Notes: a model not told the origin generated them from the sequence alone. Numbered from the stretch's first letter, positions 1 to 9,760 are shown. The stretch: DNA of 64,000 nucleotides from Rhizobium halophilum (GCF_021648825.1 NZ_JAKJHS010000003.1:1-64000), one strand, 5' to 3'. Numbers and translations are program-made.

Positions 1-38
1 CGTCGCCAGCAGCGCCGCCGCCCTCGTTGGTGAGCGGT

Positions 39-67
39 TTATAAGCCCACACACCAAAACAAGTCAA
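39..67 (-). promoter_or_regulatory. Strong sigma-70 promoter reading out of the left edge, rRNA type
   Basis: On the minus strand TTGACT (67-62) and TTATAA (44-39) are separated by exactly 17 bases, so transcription would start near position 32 and run off the left edge. The match to the housekeeping consensus, the GC-rich start region and the lack of any gene start inside the window suggest a stable-RNA promoter. I infer that an rRNA operon lies just left of the window. The hexamers and spacing are seen directly; the downstream gene is not visible. Confidence 0.55.
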
Positions 68-546
68 CGGGGTTTTTGCCTGGCACCGCACATTTTCCGC
101 TAATTCATTGATGAAAAAGATCAATTCTCAAAGCCGCCCTGCCGAACCAGCTAAAACCAACCCACTCGCGCTACGACGCACCTCAGTGCGTCCTCCGACG
201 GTGACCGGCAGCCCCTCCGATAGGAACGGGCGGCATACGAAATGATATAGCGCCAATTAGTCATTGCTGACCCTGTTGTCGGCTCTGTCCGCGCCCGTCC
301 CAACCCGAGACGCCGGCAGCTTGTGCGGGCCGACGCTGCAAATACTGCGCAACAGCGCATATGCGCCGCGGTGTTTTCACAATTCTCCTGTCTAAGCCTC
401 AGCGGATGATGCCGCCGTTAGACGGCCGGCATCAGCCGCTGCACCGATTTGACACTCCGTGGCAAAAAGGGCACATGTTTCAGCGAAGCTCCCACAGCAA
501 TACTACCGGTTGACGAAGAGGGGCATCAGGGAACCGTCAGGACGGC
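68..546. other. Intergenic region upstream of the M23 peptidase gene
   Basis: No convincing gene lies here; the short open frames have no ribosome binding site or recognisable product. A possible plus-strand promoter, TTGACA at 449-454 with a 17-base spacer to CACATG at 472-477, points at the M23 gene. An imperfect inverted repeat at 408-433 (arms GATGCCG and CGGCATC) could form a hairpin but has no T-tract. Confidence 0.4.
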
Positions 547-2481
547 ATGATCAACGCCCGCAGCATGATCCAATCGCTCGGCAACGAGCCCCCCCTGCTC
601 GCCGATGGCCGTCGGGCACCCGATCGCCGCGAGATTTCCCTGCGCTGGCTGTCCGGCACTTTCCTGACCGGCATTACCTCCTCCGTGCTGATGGGCGTTG
701 CCTTGTTCGCAGCGCTCGATGGGCGCCAGCAACTGGCGATCCCGGCGGAAGCATCCGCCTCGCTGCCTCTCGAAGAGGAGACGACGACAGTCACCCGCGG
801 CAGCCGACTTCTTGGCGGCAACATTGTTGCCATGCCGACCGACCGCAAGGTGATGGAGGTCTCTACGGTCATCCATGAAGGTCAGCGAGAGGTGGTCCGC
901 CGCCAACCTTTCGCGCATGTAAAAATGAACCTCGCCGCCAATCACGTGGCACAGGAGGATTATCCGGCCTTTGATCCGCTCACCATTTTCGCCGCCAGCG
1001 ATCCATCCTCGCCCGCGCCTGCCAGCACCGGTGTGATCTACGGCTCCGAAGTGGAATCTGAAGTGACACTTCGGGCCCTCCCCTTCCCCACGAAGGCAGC
1101 TGCCTATCCTTATGCGCCGTCGATGACCCTTGAAGAGGTGGAAGAGAATGTCCGCAGCAATGGGTCGGTTCTGACCGACGGCGACACGCAACTCTCGGCT
1201 CTCTATTATGTCGATCCGCAGCGGTTCTCCTCGGATGCCGACGGTCTTGACATCACTGCGGGCCTTACCGCTCGAATTGTGGAGCAGAACATGACGGTGA
1301 CCTCGGCTGAGCCGGTGACACCGCAAACACGCGACTACGCCGACGACGTTATTCCGATCCGCACCGAGAAAGACGTCGCCACGGCGTTGAAGGACGTCGG
1401 ATATCCTGAAGGCAAGGCCGACGAGATTGCGGGGCATCTCGGCAATCGGATGAAGGAGCCGAAGCTTCTTCCGGGTGACGTATTGCGGATCGGCGTGCTG
1501 CAGCAGGGCGACATGGTGCTTGTCGTGAGGGCCTCCGTCTATCGCCGCGGAACACACCAGTTAACGATCGCACTCAATGACCACGGTCGCATCGTGGATG
1601 CGGAGGAGCCGCCGATGTTGGACGCGGTGGCCGGCGCCTTTGAAGAGCAGCCGGTGCAGGTCGTTTCGGGCAGGGAACTGCCGCGCGCGTATGACGGCAT
1701 CTATCGTGCCGCCCTCTCCTATGGGATGACGGCCGATATGACGGGGCTCCTCGTCAAGCTTCTGGCGAGCAGCGTCGATCTTCAGGCGCAACTGAAGCCG
1801 ACAGATAAGATCGAGGCCTTCTTCACCGTCAAGGACGAGAGCGGCCAGGCGACGGAGCAATCAGAGTTGCTTTACGTCAGCGCCCATTTTGGAGACACCA
1901 CGACGCGTTTCTACCGCTTCCAGAATCCTGAGGATGGGACGGTGGACTACTTCGATGCGGACGGCAAGTCGATCCGGCAATTCCTTCTGCGCAACCCCGT
2001 GCCGAACGGCCGCATGACCTCCGGTTTCGGGATGCGTCGTCATCCGATCCTTGGCTTTTCGCGGATGCATACTGGTACAGATTGGGCGGCACCTCGCGGA
2101 ACGCCAATTATTGCGGCCGGCAACGGCGTCGTTGAATCGGCGGGTTGGGCCTCCGGCTACGGAAACCAAACGATTGTCCGCCACGCAAACGGTTACGTCT
2201 CCTCCTATAACCACCAGAGCGCTATCGCCAAGGGTGTGAAGAAAGGCGCCAAGGTCACCCAGGGTCAGGTTATCGGTTATGTCGGCTCCACCGGCCAGTC
2301 GACCGGCGCTCACCTTCATTACGAGCTGATCGTCAACGGGACCAAGGTGGATCCAATGAAGATCCGCCTACCGGGCGGCAAATCGTTGGAAGGAACCCAT
2401 CTCGCCCGCTTCAAAGAGGAGCGCAGCCGAATCGACGCGTTACTGGGCGGTGGACACCCGGCTGAAGTAGCAAGTCGATGA
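547..2481 (+). CDS. Membrane-anchored M23 (LytM-type) peptidase
   Basis: A 644-residue peptidase expected to cut, or regulate cutting of, peptidoglycan cross-links in the periplasm. A hydrophobic segment at about residues 37-57 looks like a single inner-membrane anchor. A long middle region follows, and the LytM domain occupies about residues 485-600. Its zinc ligands are visible: H508 and D512 in HTGTD, and H591 in HLHYE. An AGGA ribosome binding site sits four bases before the ATG at 547; an in-frame ATG at 571 is the alternative start. The gene converges with clpB and ends in a palindromic terminator. All catalytic ligands are present, so it is probably an active enzyme rather than an EnvC-like degenerate activator. 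Confidence 0.9.
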   Translation: MINARSMIQSLGNEPPLLADGRRAPDRREISLRWLSGTFLTGITSSVLMGVALFAALDGRQQLAIPAEASASLPLEEETTTVTRGSRLLGGNIVAMPTDRKVMEVSTVIHEGQREVVRRQPFAHVKMNLAANHVAQEDYPAFDPLTIFAASDPSSPAPASTGVIYGSEVESEVTLRALPFPTKAAAYPYAPSMTLEEVEENVRSNGSVLTDGDTQLSALYYVDPQRFSSDADGLDITAGLTARIVEQNMTVTSAEPVTPQTRDYADDVIPIRTEKDVATALKDVGYPEGKADEIAGHLGNRMKEPKLLPGDVLRIGVLQQGDMVLVVRASVYRRGTHQLTIALNDHGRIVDAEEPPMLDAVAGAFEEQPVQVVSGRELPRAYDGIYRAALSYGMTADMTGLLVKLLASSVDLQAQLKPTDKIEAFFTVKDESGQATEQSELLYVSAHFGDTTTRFYRFQNPEDGTVDYFDADGKSIRQFLLRNPVPNGRMTSGFGMRRHPILGFSRMHTGTDWAAPRGTPIIAAGNGVVESAGWASGYGNQTIVRHANGYVSSYNHQSAIAKGVKKGAKVTQGQVIGYVGSTGQSTGAHLHYELIVNGTKVDPMKIRLPGGKSLEGTHLARFKEERSRIDALLGGGHPAEVASR

Positions 2482-2506
2482 AAATGGCGGCTGCAGCCGC
2501 CATTTT
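2481..2506. terminator. Perfect palindromic bidirectional terminator
   Basis: A 26-bp perfect palindrome (AAAATGGCGGCTG and its complement) begins at the last base of the M23 stop codon and lies 21 bp beyond the clpB stop. The flanking A and T runs let it end transcription from both convergent genes. Confidence 0.75.
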
Positions 2507-2527
2507 CTTCTCTGCCGTCAAGCCCGA

Positions 2528-5128
2528 TCACGCCGCTTCGGCCACCGCCGACTTGACGCGGAAGAGCAGCCGGTCGGAGCCCGCATCAACGACAACCGTC
2601 GCTTCATCCGGGATCTGCGCTCCGAGGATCTGCTCGGCCATCGGATCCTGCACGAACTTCTGGATCACCCGCTTCAGCGGCCGCGCGCCATAGATCGGAT
2701 CGTAACCCTTGTCCGCCAGCCATTGGCGCGCGTCAGGGGTAAGCTCGATCGCGATCTTGCGCTCGGCGAGCAGCGAGATCAGCCGCTTCATCTGGATATC
2801 GACGATCGCGCCCATTTCCGTCCGCTGCAAGCGGTGGAAGAGGATGATCTCGTCGACGCGGTTGAGGAATTCCGGCCGGAACGAGGCCTTGACCACGTCC
2901 ATCACCTGATCGCGCACCTGGTCGGTATCGGCACCTTCGGGCAGATTGCTGAGATATTCCGCGCCGAGGTTCGACGTCATGATGATCATCGTGTTCTTGA
3001 AGTCGACCGTGCGGCCCTGCCCGTCCGTCAGGCGGCCGTCATCGAGCACCTGCAGGAGAACGTTGAACACGTCCGGATGCGCCTTCTCGATCTCGTCGAA
3101 CAGCACGACCTGGTAGGGCTTGCGACGAACAGCTTCCGTCAGCGCACCACCTTCCTCGTAGCCGACATAGCCGGGAGGTGCGCCGATCAGCCGAGCGACC
3201 GAATGCTTCTCCATATATTCCGACATGTCCAGACGCACCATCGCGGTCTCGTCGTCGAACAGGAAGCGGGCAAGCGACTTCGTCAGTTCCGTTTTGCCGA
3301 CACCCGTCGGACCGAGGAAGATGAACGAGCCAATCGGCCTGTTCGGGTCCTGCAGCCCGGCGCGCGACCGGCGTACCGCGCGGGAAACCGCCTGCACGGC
3401 GTCGCCCTGGCCGACGACCGACTTTGCCAGTTCGTCTTCCATGCGCAGCAGCTTTTCGCGCTCGCCTTCTAACATCTTGTCGACTGGAATACCGGTCCAG
3501 CGGGACACGACATGGGCGATGCCGTCTGGGGTGACAACCTCCTGGACCATCGCATTTGCCGTCGTATCCTGTGCCTCGGCCTCTGCCAGTTCCTTCTCGA
3601 GCTTCGGGATCACGCCATAGGCCAGTTCGCCGGCGCGCTGGAACTCACCATTGCGTTGAGCGATCGCGAGCTCGTTGCGTGCCTCGTCGAGCTGCTTCTT
3701 GAGATCCGCAGCAAGACCGAGCTTCTGCTTTTCCGCCTGCCAGCGTGCCGTCAACGCATCCGCATCCTCTTGGAGGGAGGCAAGTTCACCTTCAAGACGC
3801 ACCAGCCGGTCGGCGGAAGCGGTGTCGGTCTCCTTCTTCAAGGCCTCACGTTCGATCTTCAGCTGAATGATGCGGCGGTCCAGCTCGTCCAGTTCCTCGG
3901 GCTTGGAATCCACCTGCATCCTGAGCCGCGACGCGGCCTCGTCCATCAGGTCGATCGCCTTGTCGGGCAGGAACCGGTCGGTAATGTAGCGGTTGGAGAG
4001 TGTCGAGGCCGCGACGAGAGCGGAGTCGGAGATGCGCACCTTGTGGTGCTGCTCGTACTTCTCCTTGAGCCCGCGCAGGATCGAAATCGTGTCCTCCACC
4101 GTCGGCTCATCCACCATGACCGGCTGGAACCGGCGGGCAAGGGCCGCGTCCTTCTCCACATGCTTGCGGTACTCGTCGAGCGTCGTAGCGCCGACACAGT
4201 GCAGTTCGCCACGTGCAAGCGCCGGCTTCAGGAGGTTGGATGCATCCATGGCGCCGTCGGCCTTGCCGGCACCGACCAGCGTGTGCATCTCGTCGATGAA
4301 CAGGATGATCTCGCCGCTCTCCGCCTGCACCTCGTTCAGGACCGCCTTCAGGCGTTCCTCAAACTCGCCACGATATTTCGCGCCTGCAATCAGCGAGCCC
4401 ATGTCGAGCGCCATGAGCCGCTTGTCCTTCAGGCTCTCCGGCACATCACCGTTGACGATTCTGAGCGCCAGGCCTTCGGCGATCGCGGTCTTGCCTACGC
4501 CCGGTTCCCCGATCAGAACCGGGTTGTTCTTGGTACGGCGCGACAGGACCTGGATCGTGCGGCGAATTTCGTCGTCGCGACCGATGACCGGATCGAGCTT
4601 GCCCTCCCGGGCTTCCGCCGTCAGGTCGCGGGCATATTTCTTCAGCGCATCGAAGCCCTGTTCCGCATTGGCGCTGTCTGCGGTACGGCCTTTGCGAACC
4701 TCGTTGATGACCTGGTTCAGCGCCTGAGCGGTGACGCCGGCCTTCTTCAGTGTCGCAGAGGTGGATGCCGTGCTTTCAATGGCAAGTGCCAGAAGCAAGC
4801 GCTCGACGGTGACGAAGCTGTCGCCGGCCTTCTTGGCCGCCTCTTCCGCGGTGGTGAAGACCTTGGCGAGCGGCTGCGACAGGTAGACTTGGCCGCCACC
4901 GCCTGAAACCTTCGGCAACTTGGCAAGTGCTACGTCATTGGCAAGACGGGCCTCCTTAGGATCGCCGCCGGCGCGGGCAATCAGGGATGATGCCATCCCC
5001 TGGTCGTCGTCCAGGAGAACCTCGAGCACGTGCTCGGGCGTGAACTGCTGGTGTCCTTCGGAAAGAGCATGCGTCTGCGCGGATTGTAGAAAGCCGCGAA
5101 CGCGTTCGGAATATTTTTCGATGTTCAT
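2528..5128 (-). CDS. clpB: ATP-dependent disaggregase ClpB
   Basis: ClpB is a hexameric AAA+ chaperone that pulls polypeptides out of aggregates together with DnaK in the cytoplasm. The 866-residue product has the usual length and order: an N domain (about 1-145), a first nucleotide-binding domain with Walker A GEPGVGKT, a coiled-coil middle domain (about 400-530), and a second nucleotide-binding domain with GPTGVGKT and the GYVGYEEGG pore loop. The open frame extends 72 codons further upstream, but the ATG at 5128 begins the typical MNIEKY N-terminus and has a GGAGG ribosome binding site. A heat-shock-type promoter lies about 110 bp upstream. Confidence 0.97.
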   Translation of the reverse strand: MNIEKYSERVRGFLQSAQTHALSEGHQQFTPEHVLEVLLDDDQGMASSLIARAGGDPKEARLANDVALAKLPKVSGGGGQVYLSQPLAKVFTTAEEAAKKAGDSFVTVERLLLALAIESTASTSATLKKAGVTAQALNQVINEVRKGRTADSANAEQGFDALKKYARDLTAEAREGKLDPVIGRDDEIRRTIQVLSRRTKNNPVLIGEPGVGKTAIAEGLALRIVNGDVPESLKDKRLMALDMGSLIAGAKYRGEFEERLKAVLNEVQAESGEIILFIDEMHTLVGAGKADGAMDASNLLKPALARGELHCVGATTLDEYRKHVEKDAALARRFQPVMVDEPTVEDTISILRGLKEKYEQHHKVRISDSALVAASTLSNRYITDRFLPDKAIDLMDEAASRLRMQVDSKPEELDELDRRIIQLKIEREALKKETDTASADRLVRLEGELASLQEDADALTARWQAEKQKLGLAADLKKQLDEARNELAIAQRNGEFQRAGELAYGVIPKLEKELAEAEAQDTTANAMVQEVVTPDGIAHVVSRWTGIPVDKMLEGEREKLLRMEDELAKSVVGQGDAVQAVSRAVRRSRAGLQDPNRPIGSFIFLGPTGVGKTELTKSLARFLFDDETAMVRLDMSEYMEKHSVARLIGAPPGYVGYEEGGALTEAVRRKPYQVVLFDEIEKAHPDVFNVLLQVLDDGRLTDGQGRTVDFKNTMIIMTSNLGAEYLSNLPEGADTDQVRDQVMDVVKASFRPEFLNRVDEIILFHRLQRTEMGAIVDIQMKRLISLLAERKIAIELTPDARQWLADKGYDPIYGARPLKRVIQKFVQDPMAEQILGAQIPDEATVVVDAGSDRLLFRVKSAVAEAA

Positions 5129-5236
5129 GTCTAACCTCCACGGATCATTCCGCCCATCGTAAGGCACGGAACGATGATTGAGATTGAGCTCCCTCAAAAG
5201 GCGAGCCGATCGCCGGTTGCACCGACGTTGAAGATG

Positions 5237-5265
5237 ATATGGGAGGCAGATTGGGGGATTTAAAG
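5237..5265 (-). promoter_or_regulatory. Candidate RpoH (sigma-32) promoter of clpB
   Basis: On the minus strand CTTTAAA (5265-5259) is followed after 14 bases by TCCCATAT (5244-5237). The heat-shock sigma consensus is CTTGAAA, 13-15 bases, CCCCATNT, so the -10 element matches at seven of eight positions and the -35 element at six of seven. It lies about 110 bases before the clpB start, as expected for a heat-shock gene. Assignment rests on sequence only. Confidence 0.6.
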
Positions 5266-5359
5266 GACCCGATCGCCCGCGGCAATGACTGCCGCGCGTG
5301 AGCAGGTCCATCTGCATCTGAGGCGGCTGGCGCCCGCGGGACATCCAGCCTCAACCTCC

Positions 5360-6571
5360 TCAATGGCGCACGCCTTCGCCCCCGATTGCGACAATGTTGA
5401 AGGGAAGCCCCTCGACCTCCATGCTCCGGACCTCCTTCAGAGAAGCCGCGTCGAGGATGAGGACGCGTTGCCGGCGCGGATCCGTCACAGCAATCTCATC
5501 GCCCATGACGGCGAGCCGCGGCCGCGGGTCACGCCAGTGACCGTCTTTGCTATAGGCTTCCGTCACCTGCACAGACCTGGTAAGTTCACCACTCAGAACG
5601 TCCAGCACATGCAGCTTGCCATCCTCGGTGAAGATATAGGCGGTCGATGCGCGTTCCGGATCGAGCGCAAAGTCCACCCGCCGAACCGGCAGCGACACCA
5701 CCCGATAGGGTGAGTCTGCAGAAGGATCGATCACCACAACCTTGTCATCCCCGTAATTGCCGAGGAAGAACTGCATGGCCTTGCCGCCAAGCAGGGTGCC
5801 GACTTGACCTTGGGGCATGTCGTCCCGGTAGTGCAACATCTCGGGCTGTGGGCCGTCGCGGCTGTCGCGCACGATCAATACGCCTTCCTTGCATCCGAAG
5901 GCGACGATGCCGGCAGAGCTTGCTTCGCCATGGAGGCCAGTGCATGTCGAGGTTTCGCCCACTTGCCTGCCGTCCTTGTCCAGCACCTTCAGGCCCAGAC
6001 GCGGCGGCAGTTCGCCCGCCTTCACCTCACCGGACAGATCGGGCTCGGATACGAGCATGTGGTTGCCCATGGGAACGGCGACACCATGGTGCGGAGCACT
6101 TGCCTTCACCACATCTTGCTCCGCCTTGCCCTCGAGAAGCATGGCTTCGTCGAAGATTCGCGCCTCCCCCTCGAGGTCGAAGAACTGCAGGATTCGGTCG
6201 CCGTGTGGAACAGCGTGAACAGGTCGTTTGCCTTCTATCCGGGTGATGGTGACTGGTTCCTCCAGTTCGAGGTCTCGGTGTTCGCCATGGTCAGAGAAGA
6301 CCAAACCAGTCTTCACAACCTCAACCGCGTCATGATCCATTTGCACCGCAAATAGCGTCTGGCCGCTTTCGCTCAGGACCAAATGCGTCACGTGGCCCTT
6401 CAGCGGGAACTGGGCGAGTCGCTCGCCCTTTGTCGCATCCAGCACCGTCAGCTTGGCGGAGCTCTGGTCCCCAACAAAGAGCCGCCACGCCTTTACGTCA
6501 TCGGCAAATGCCGGCATCCCGTTGAGAAGCAGGGATGTCGAAAGAGAAAAACCAGATAGGCAAGAACGCAT
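5360..6571 (-). CDS. aztD: Periplasmic zinc metallochaperone, AztD-like beta-propeller
   Basis: AztD-family proteins are secreted beta-propellers that hand zinc to the solute-binding protein of an ABC importer when zinc is scarce. The 403-residue product starts with a signal peptide ending in MPAFA. It then shows family-like stretches: WRLFVGDQ near the N-terminus, a histidine- and aspartate-rich SDHGEHRD loop, APHHGVAVP, CTGLHGEAS, FFLGNYGDD, and a C-terminal PFNIVAIG. The ATG at 6571 is chosen because it begins the signal peptide; its ribosome binding site is weak. A Zur-like palindrome sits 10 bases upstream. No aztABC importer genes are nearby, so the gene is an orphan here. Family assignment is from motif recognition. 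Confidence 0.8.
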   Translation of the reverse strand: MRSCLSGFSLSTSLLLNGMPAFADDVKAWRLFVGDQSSAKLTVLDATKGERLAQFPLKGHVTHLVLSESGQTLFAVQMDHDAVEVVKTGLVFSDHGEHRDLELEEPVTITRIEGKRPVHAVPHGDRILQFFDLEGEARIFDEAMLLEGKAEQDVVKASAPHHGVAVPMGNHMLVSEPDLSGEVKAGELPPRLGLKVLDKDGRQVGETSTCTGLHGEASSAGIVAFGCKEGVLIVRDSRDGPQPEMLHYRDDMPQGQVGTLLGGKAMQFFLGNYGDDKVVVIDPSADSPYRVVSLPVRRVDFALDPERASTAYIFTEDGKLHVLDVLSGELTRSVQVTEAYSKDGHWRDPRPRLAVMGDEIAVTDPRRQRVLILDAASLKEVRSMEVEGLPFNIVAIGGEGVRH

Positions 6572-6581
6572 TCTTATGTAT

Positions 6582-6603
6582 CCGTGATGTAATAACATCA
6601 CGG
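6582..6603. promoter_or_regulatory. Zur-like zinc operator upstream of aztD
   Basis: Nine-base arms CCGTGATGT and ACATCACGG form a perfect inverted repeat around a 4-base centre. Read on the minus strand the core is ATGTTATTACAT, which closely resembles Zur boxes described for rhizobial zinc-uptake genes. It ends 10 bp before the aztD start codon, so a bound repressor would cover the promoter or start region. The repeat is seen directly; Zur binding is inferred. Confidence 0.7.
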
Positions 6604-6712
6604 ATAGATGCTGGAGATGCATTTGTCGATAGGGCTTTGCCAAAAAGAGATGTGAAACGACAACAGGGAACGGAATTGATGGTCCGCCTCCAGCGGCAGA
6701 GCGCCAAGAAAG

Positions 6713-6746
6713 AAAAAGCTCCAGCCTTTCGACCGGAGCTTTTTTT
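6713..6746. terminator. Hairpin terminator between aztD and the DUF4167 gene
   Basis: Arms AAAAAGCTCC and GGAGCTTTTTT flank a 12-base loop, with seven T's on the plus strand and five on the minus strand. It lies 20 bp beyond the stop codon of the DUF4167 gene and separates it from aztD. Confidence 0.75.
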
Positions 6747-6766
6747 ACCTGCGCATGGGGTGCAGC

Positions 6767-7477
6767 TTACTCGCCCGCGACTTCTGCCATTTCGGGCTGG
6801 CCCGAAGCCTCACCTTCTGCCGGGGCTTCTCCCTCGCCGCGGCGTGGACGACGGGGCCGGTTGCCGGCGTTACGTCGGCGGGGCTGACGCTCCTGTGCGG
6901 CGGCCGGAACTTGGGCCTCCTCCTCGACGGCGACCTCTGCGGGCGTCCCCTCGATTACTGGTTGCGGACCCGATCCGTCGAGCGCCGGAGCAGCTTCAGC
7001 TGCAACCGGTTGTTCGCGGCGATTCTGGCGCTGTTGATCGCGCTGCTGCTCGCGACGCTGCGGTTGTTGCGTCTCCCTTGCAGTTTGCTGGTGTTCGCCG
7101 GCATCATCATCGAGATCAGTCGCATCGCTTTCATCGACGTCCTGATTGTCCCGGTCCTCATTGCGCTCGTCCCGCTGGAAACGTTCCTGCATCTGCGCCT
7201 GGGCGGCAGCGATGATGCGATAATAGTGCTCCGCGTGCTGGAGGTAATTTTCGGCGATAACGCGATCTCCAGAACTCTGGGCGTCGCGGGCTAAAGTCGA
7301 GTACTTCTCGGCGATATGCTGCGCCGTGCCGCGTATCTTCACATCTGGGCCGGAACTGTCGTAGGTGCGGGTCAGTGGATTGCCGCCCTTGCGATTGAAG
7401 TTATTGCCGCCACCGCCATTATTGTTGTTGGAGCCGCCGCGCCCTCGACCGCGCTTGTTCTGCTGTCCTGGCCTCAT
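6767..7477 (-). CDS. DUF4167 protein, RG- and Asn-rich
   Basis: A 236-residue protein of unknown function. The first 35 residues are a low-complexity Arg-Gly and Gly-Asn tract (RGRGRGG, NNNNGGGG). The conserved DUF4167 block follows at about residues 35-95, with VKIRGTAQHIAEKY and ENYLQHAEHYYRI. The rest is charged and rich in Gln, Arg, Pro and Ala, and looks disordered. The ATG at 7477 has an AGGTGA ribosome binding site; the frame upstream lacks one. The RG-rich start suggests, but does not prove, RNA binding. The gene stands alone between intergenic gaps and has its own terminator. Confidence 0.85.
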   Translation of the reverse strand: MRPGQQNKRGRGRGGSNNNNGGGGNNFNRKGGNPLTRTYDSSGPDVKIRGTAQHIAEKYSTLARDAQSSGDRVIAENYLQHAEHYYRIIAAAQAQMQERFQRDERNEDRDNQDVDESDATDLDDDAGEHQQTARETQQPQRREQQRDQQRQNRREQPVAAEAAPALDGSGPQPVIEGTPAEVAVEEEAQVPAAAQERQPRRRNAGNRPRRPRRGEGEAPAEGEASGQPEMAEVAGE

Positions 7478-7782
7478 AGATCGTTCACCTGAATTGTCTG
7501 TTTTCCGCTGATAAGGGCCCACGCGACCATGCTGGCTCATGCCAGTGCAGGACTTCGCGTGCCGCGAGCAGGGAAGGACCAAGCCGCCTGCCGCTTGTGA
7601 AAGTCAAATTAACTGATTCACGCACCGGGAAATGTTCAACCTTTGAAACTCTTCACAAGAGCCGGTTTCAGGGTTGACCTTGAACCCGAACGAATCTCCG
7701 TTCATTCCCAGCCGCCCAGTGCGTGACCGCAAACTATCGCGCTTCCTCAGTAAAACCAAGTCTTTTCTTTCGCTGCGCAAAA
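7478..7782. other. Intergenic gap upstream of the DUF4167 gene
   Basis: About 305 bp between the start of the DUF4167 gene and the end of prmC, both on the minus strand. It should contain the DUF4167 promoter. A 60-codon open frame inside it has no ribosome binding site or recognisable product, and I see no RNA gene. Confidence 0.4.
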
Positions 7783-8652
7783 TCATGCACCTGGCTTCCT
7801 GAGGGAGAACAGGAGAACGCGATCGTTGCCTCCGTAATCGCGTTCGGCAGCTTCAAGTTCATAGCCTGCGGCTTCAAAGATCTTAGTCACGCTGCCTTTT
7901 TGGTCGAAGCCAATCTCGACACCTATGATCCCGTCGCGTTCCAAAAATCCGGAGGCGCCGGCCGCTATGGCGTGATATGCGTCCAGACCATCTGGGCCAC
8001 CGTCGAGAGCCCTTCGCGGATCGAAATCCTTGACCTCCGGCTCCAATTCGCTGACGACACATGTCGCAATATAGGGCGGATTTGACACGATTATGTCGAA
8101 CCGCCCTTCGATTTTCTCGTACCAGCCGCTCTGCACGCTCGAAAAACGGTCCGCCAAGCCCAATCGCTGCGCGTTCTGGTAGGCCGTCTGCAGTGCATCT
8201 TGCGAGATATCTGCGGCGACACCCAAGGCCAGCGGGCATTCTTTCAGGAGCGCAAGAATGATGGCGCCCGTGCCGGTCCCCAGATCCAGCACCCGAACAC
8301 TACCCTTTCCTGCTGAAAGCCGCAGCAGTCGGGGAAGAACGGCATCGACCAAGATTTCCGTGTCCGGGCGCGGCTCAAGTGTCTCATCCGACAGCTTCAG
8401 CTTCATGCCGTAGAACTCGCGCTCTCCCAATATGCGGTGAACTGGCTCGCGTTTCAACCGTCGCTCAACGGCAGAGGCAATTTTAAGCGCCTCGTCTTCC
8501 GCCAATACCCGGTCTGTTCCGATAAATATCTCTGTGCTGTTCAGGCCAAGAAGCCCAGCGATCAGTATTCGCGCTTCCATCGCAGCATCCGGCAAGCCAG
8601 CTGCCACTAAGCGCATCTGCGCATACGCAACGGCGCCGCCGAGCGTCCTCAA
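7783..8652 (-). CDS. prmC: Release factor glutamine N5-methyltransferase PrmC
   Basis: PrmC methylates the glutamine of the GGQ motif in release factors, using S-adenosylmethionine. The 289-residue product has the N-terminal helical recognition domain (about 1-85), motif I as [10 protein letters not shown], and the diagnostic NPPY motif in SNPPYIA that holds the substrate glutamine. The start is a TTG whose last bases form a TTGA overlap with the prfA stop, so translation is probably coupled to its own substrate gene. The first in-frame ATG is at 8616 and lacks a ribosome binding site. Confidence 0.95.
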   Translation of the reverse strand: MRTLGGAVAYAQMRLVAAGLPDAAMEARILIAGLLGLNSTEIFIGTDRVLAEDEALKIASAVERRLKREPVHRILGEREFYGMKLKLSDETLEPRPDTEILVDAVLPRLLRLSAGKGSVRVLDLGTGTGAIILALLKECPLALGVAADISQDALQTAYQNAQRLGLADRFSSVQSGWYEKIEGRFDIIVSNPPYIATCVVSELEPEVKDFDPRRALDGGPDGLDAYHAIAAGASGFLERDGIIGVEIGFDQKGSVTKIFEAAGYELEAAERDYGGNDRVLLFSLRKPGA

Positions 8653-9731
8653 CCCTGTCGCTCGCCCAGTTGTGCCAGTTGTCCGGCCTGATAGTCGGAG
8701 ATGAGCGCATCAACCACCTCGTCGATTTCGCCCATCATCATCCGATCCAGCTTGTATAGCGTCAGATTAATGCGGTGATCCGTTACCCGCCCCTGCGGAA
8801 AATTGTAGGTGCGGATGCGTTCGGAGCGATCGCCCGAGCCGACTTGACTCTTGCGATCTGCAGACCGCTCACTTTCCGCCTTCTGCCGCTCCATATCATA
8901 GAGCCGTGATCGCAAAACCTGCATAGCCTTCGCCCGGTTCTGGTGCTGCGACTTTTCTGAGCTCGTTACGATGAGCCCCGTCGGAAGGTGGGTGATGCGT
9001 ACCGCCGAATCGGTCGTGTTGACATGCTGTCCGCCGGCGCCGGAGGATCGCATGGTATCGATGCGGATGTCTTCGGGTCGGATCTCGATATCGATCTCCT
9101 CCGCCTCCGGTAGAACGGCTACGGTCGCTGCCGAAGTATGGATGCGGCCCTGAGTCTCCGTGTCCGGTACGCGCTGGACGCGGTGGACGCCCGATTCGAA
9201 CTTCAGCTTGGAGAACACGCCCCGCCCGCTAACGGTCGCAATGATTTCACGAAACCCGCCCGCTTCGCCCTCACTGGCGGACAGCACCTCCACCTTCCAG
9301 CCTTTGCCGGCAGCATAGCGCTCGTACATGCGAAACAGATCGCCCGCGAACAAGGCCGCCTCATTGCCGCCTGTCCCCGCCCGGATTTCCAGGATGGCGC
9401 TTTTCTCGTCAGCGGCATCCTTTGGCAGAAGCAGGACCTGCATGTCCTTCTCCAGCGCCTCGACCCGCTCCTCCGCCTCCGGCAGCTCCATCTCGGCAAG
9501 CTCGCGCATCTCGCGATCGGTCGCCTTGTCAGCGAGCAAGGTCCTCAGGTCGATTACTTCCGCGGTCGCCTTCTCGTAGTCTCGGATCTTGCGAACGACC
9601 GGCTGCAGTTCCGAATACTCCGACGCGAGACGCACATAGACGTCCGCGGCCGGACCTTCCGACATGCGCGCTTCAATCTCGCCGAAACGGCGCTCCAGTT
9701 CACGCATCTTGTCTACAGGAAGCTTCGCCAC
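8649..9731 (-). CDS. prfA: Peptide chain release factor 1
   Basis: RF1 recognises UAA and UAG stop codons and triggers peptide release on the ribosome. The product has the normal 360 residues. The tripeptide recognition element is present as PDT in RVPDTETQ, matching the P-x-T form that separates RF1 from RF2, and the catalytic GGQ occurs in [12 protein letters not shown]. It overlaps prmC by four bases and follows ptsP by 29 bp, so ptsP-prfA-prmC may be one transcript. Confidence 0.97.
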   Translation of the reverse strand: MAKLPVDKMRELERRFGEIEARMSEGPAADVYVRLASEYSELQPVVRKIRDYEKATAEVIDLRTLLADKATDREMRELAEMELPEAEERVEALEKDMQVLLLPKDAADEKSAILEIRAGTGGNEAALFAGDLFRMYERYAAGKGWKVEVLSASEGEAGGFREIIATVSGRGVFSKLKFESGVHRVQRVPDTETQGRIHTSAATVAVLPEAEEIDIEIRPEDIRIDTMRSSGAGGQHVNTTDSAVRITHLPTGLIVTSSEKSQHQNRAKAMQVLRSRLYDMERQKAESERSADRKSQVGSGDRSERIRTYNFPQGRVTDHRINLTLYKLDRMMMGEIDEVVDALISDYQAGQLAQLGERQG

Positions 9732-9760
9732 CCTGTTCTTCTCCGTTTTCTTGTTCTTCT

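Noticed and set aside
151..360. Small open frame before the M23 gene
   Set aside because: No ribosome binding site, no similarity that I recognise, and arginine-rich composition typical of chance frames in GC-rich DNA.
408..433. Inverted repeat as a terminator
   Set aside because: Stem is bulged and has no T-tract; no gene ends just before it.
526..1557. Long minus-strand open frame opposite the M23 gene
   Set aside because: It is a shadow of the real gene: no ribosome binding site, no recognisable domain, and the plus strand encodes a clear M23 peptidase.
3512..4906. 464-codon plus-strand open frame opposite clpB
   Set aside because: Antisense shadow of a highly biased GC-rich gene; no domain or start signal.
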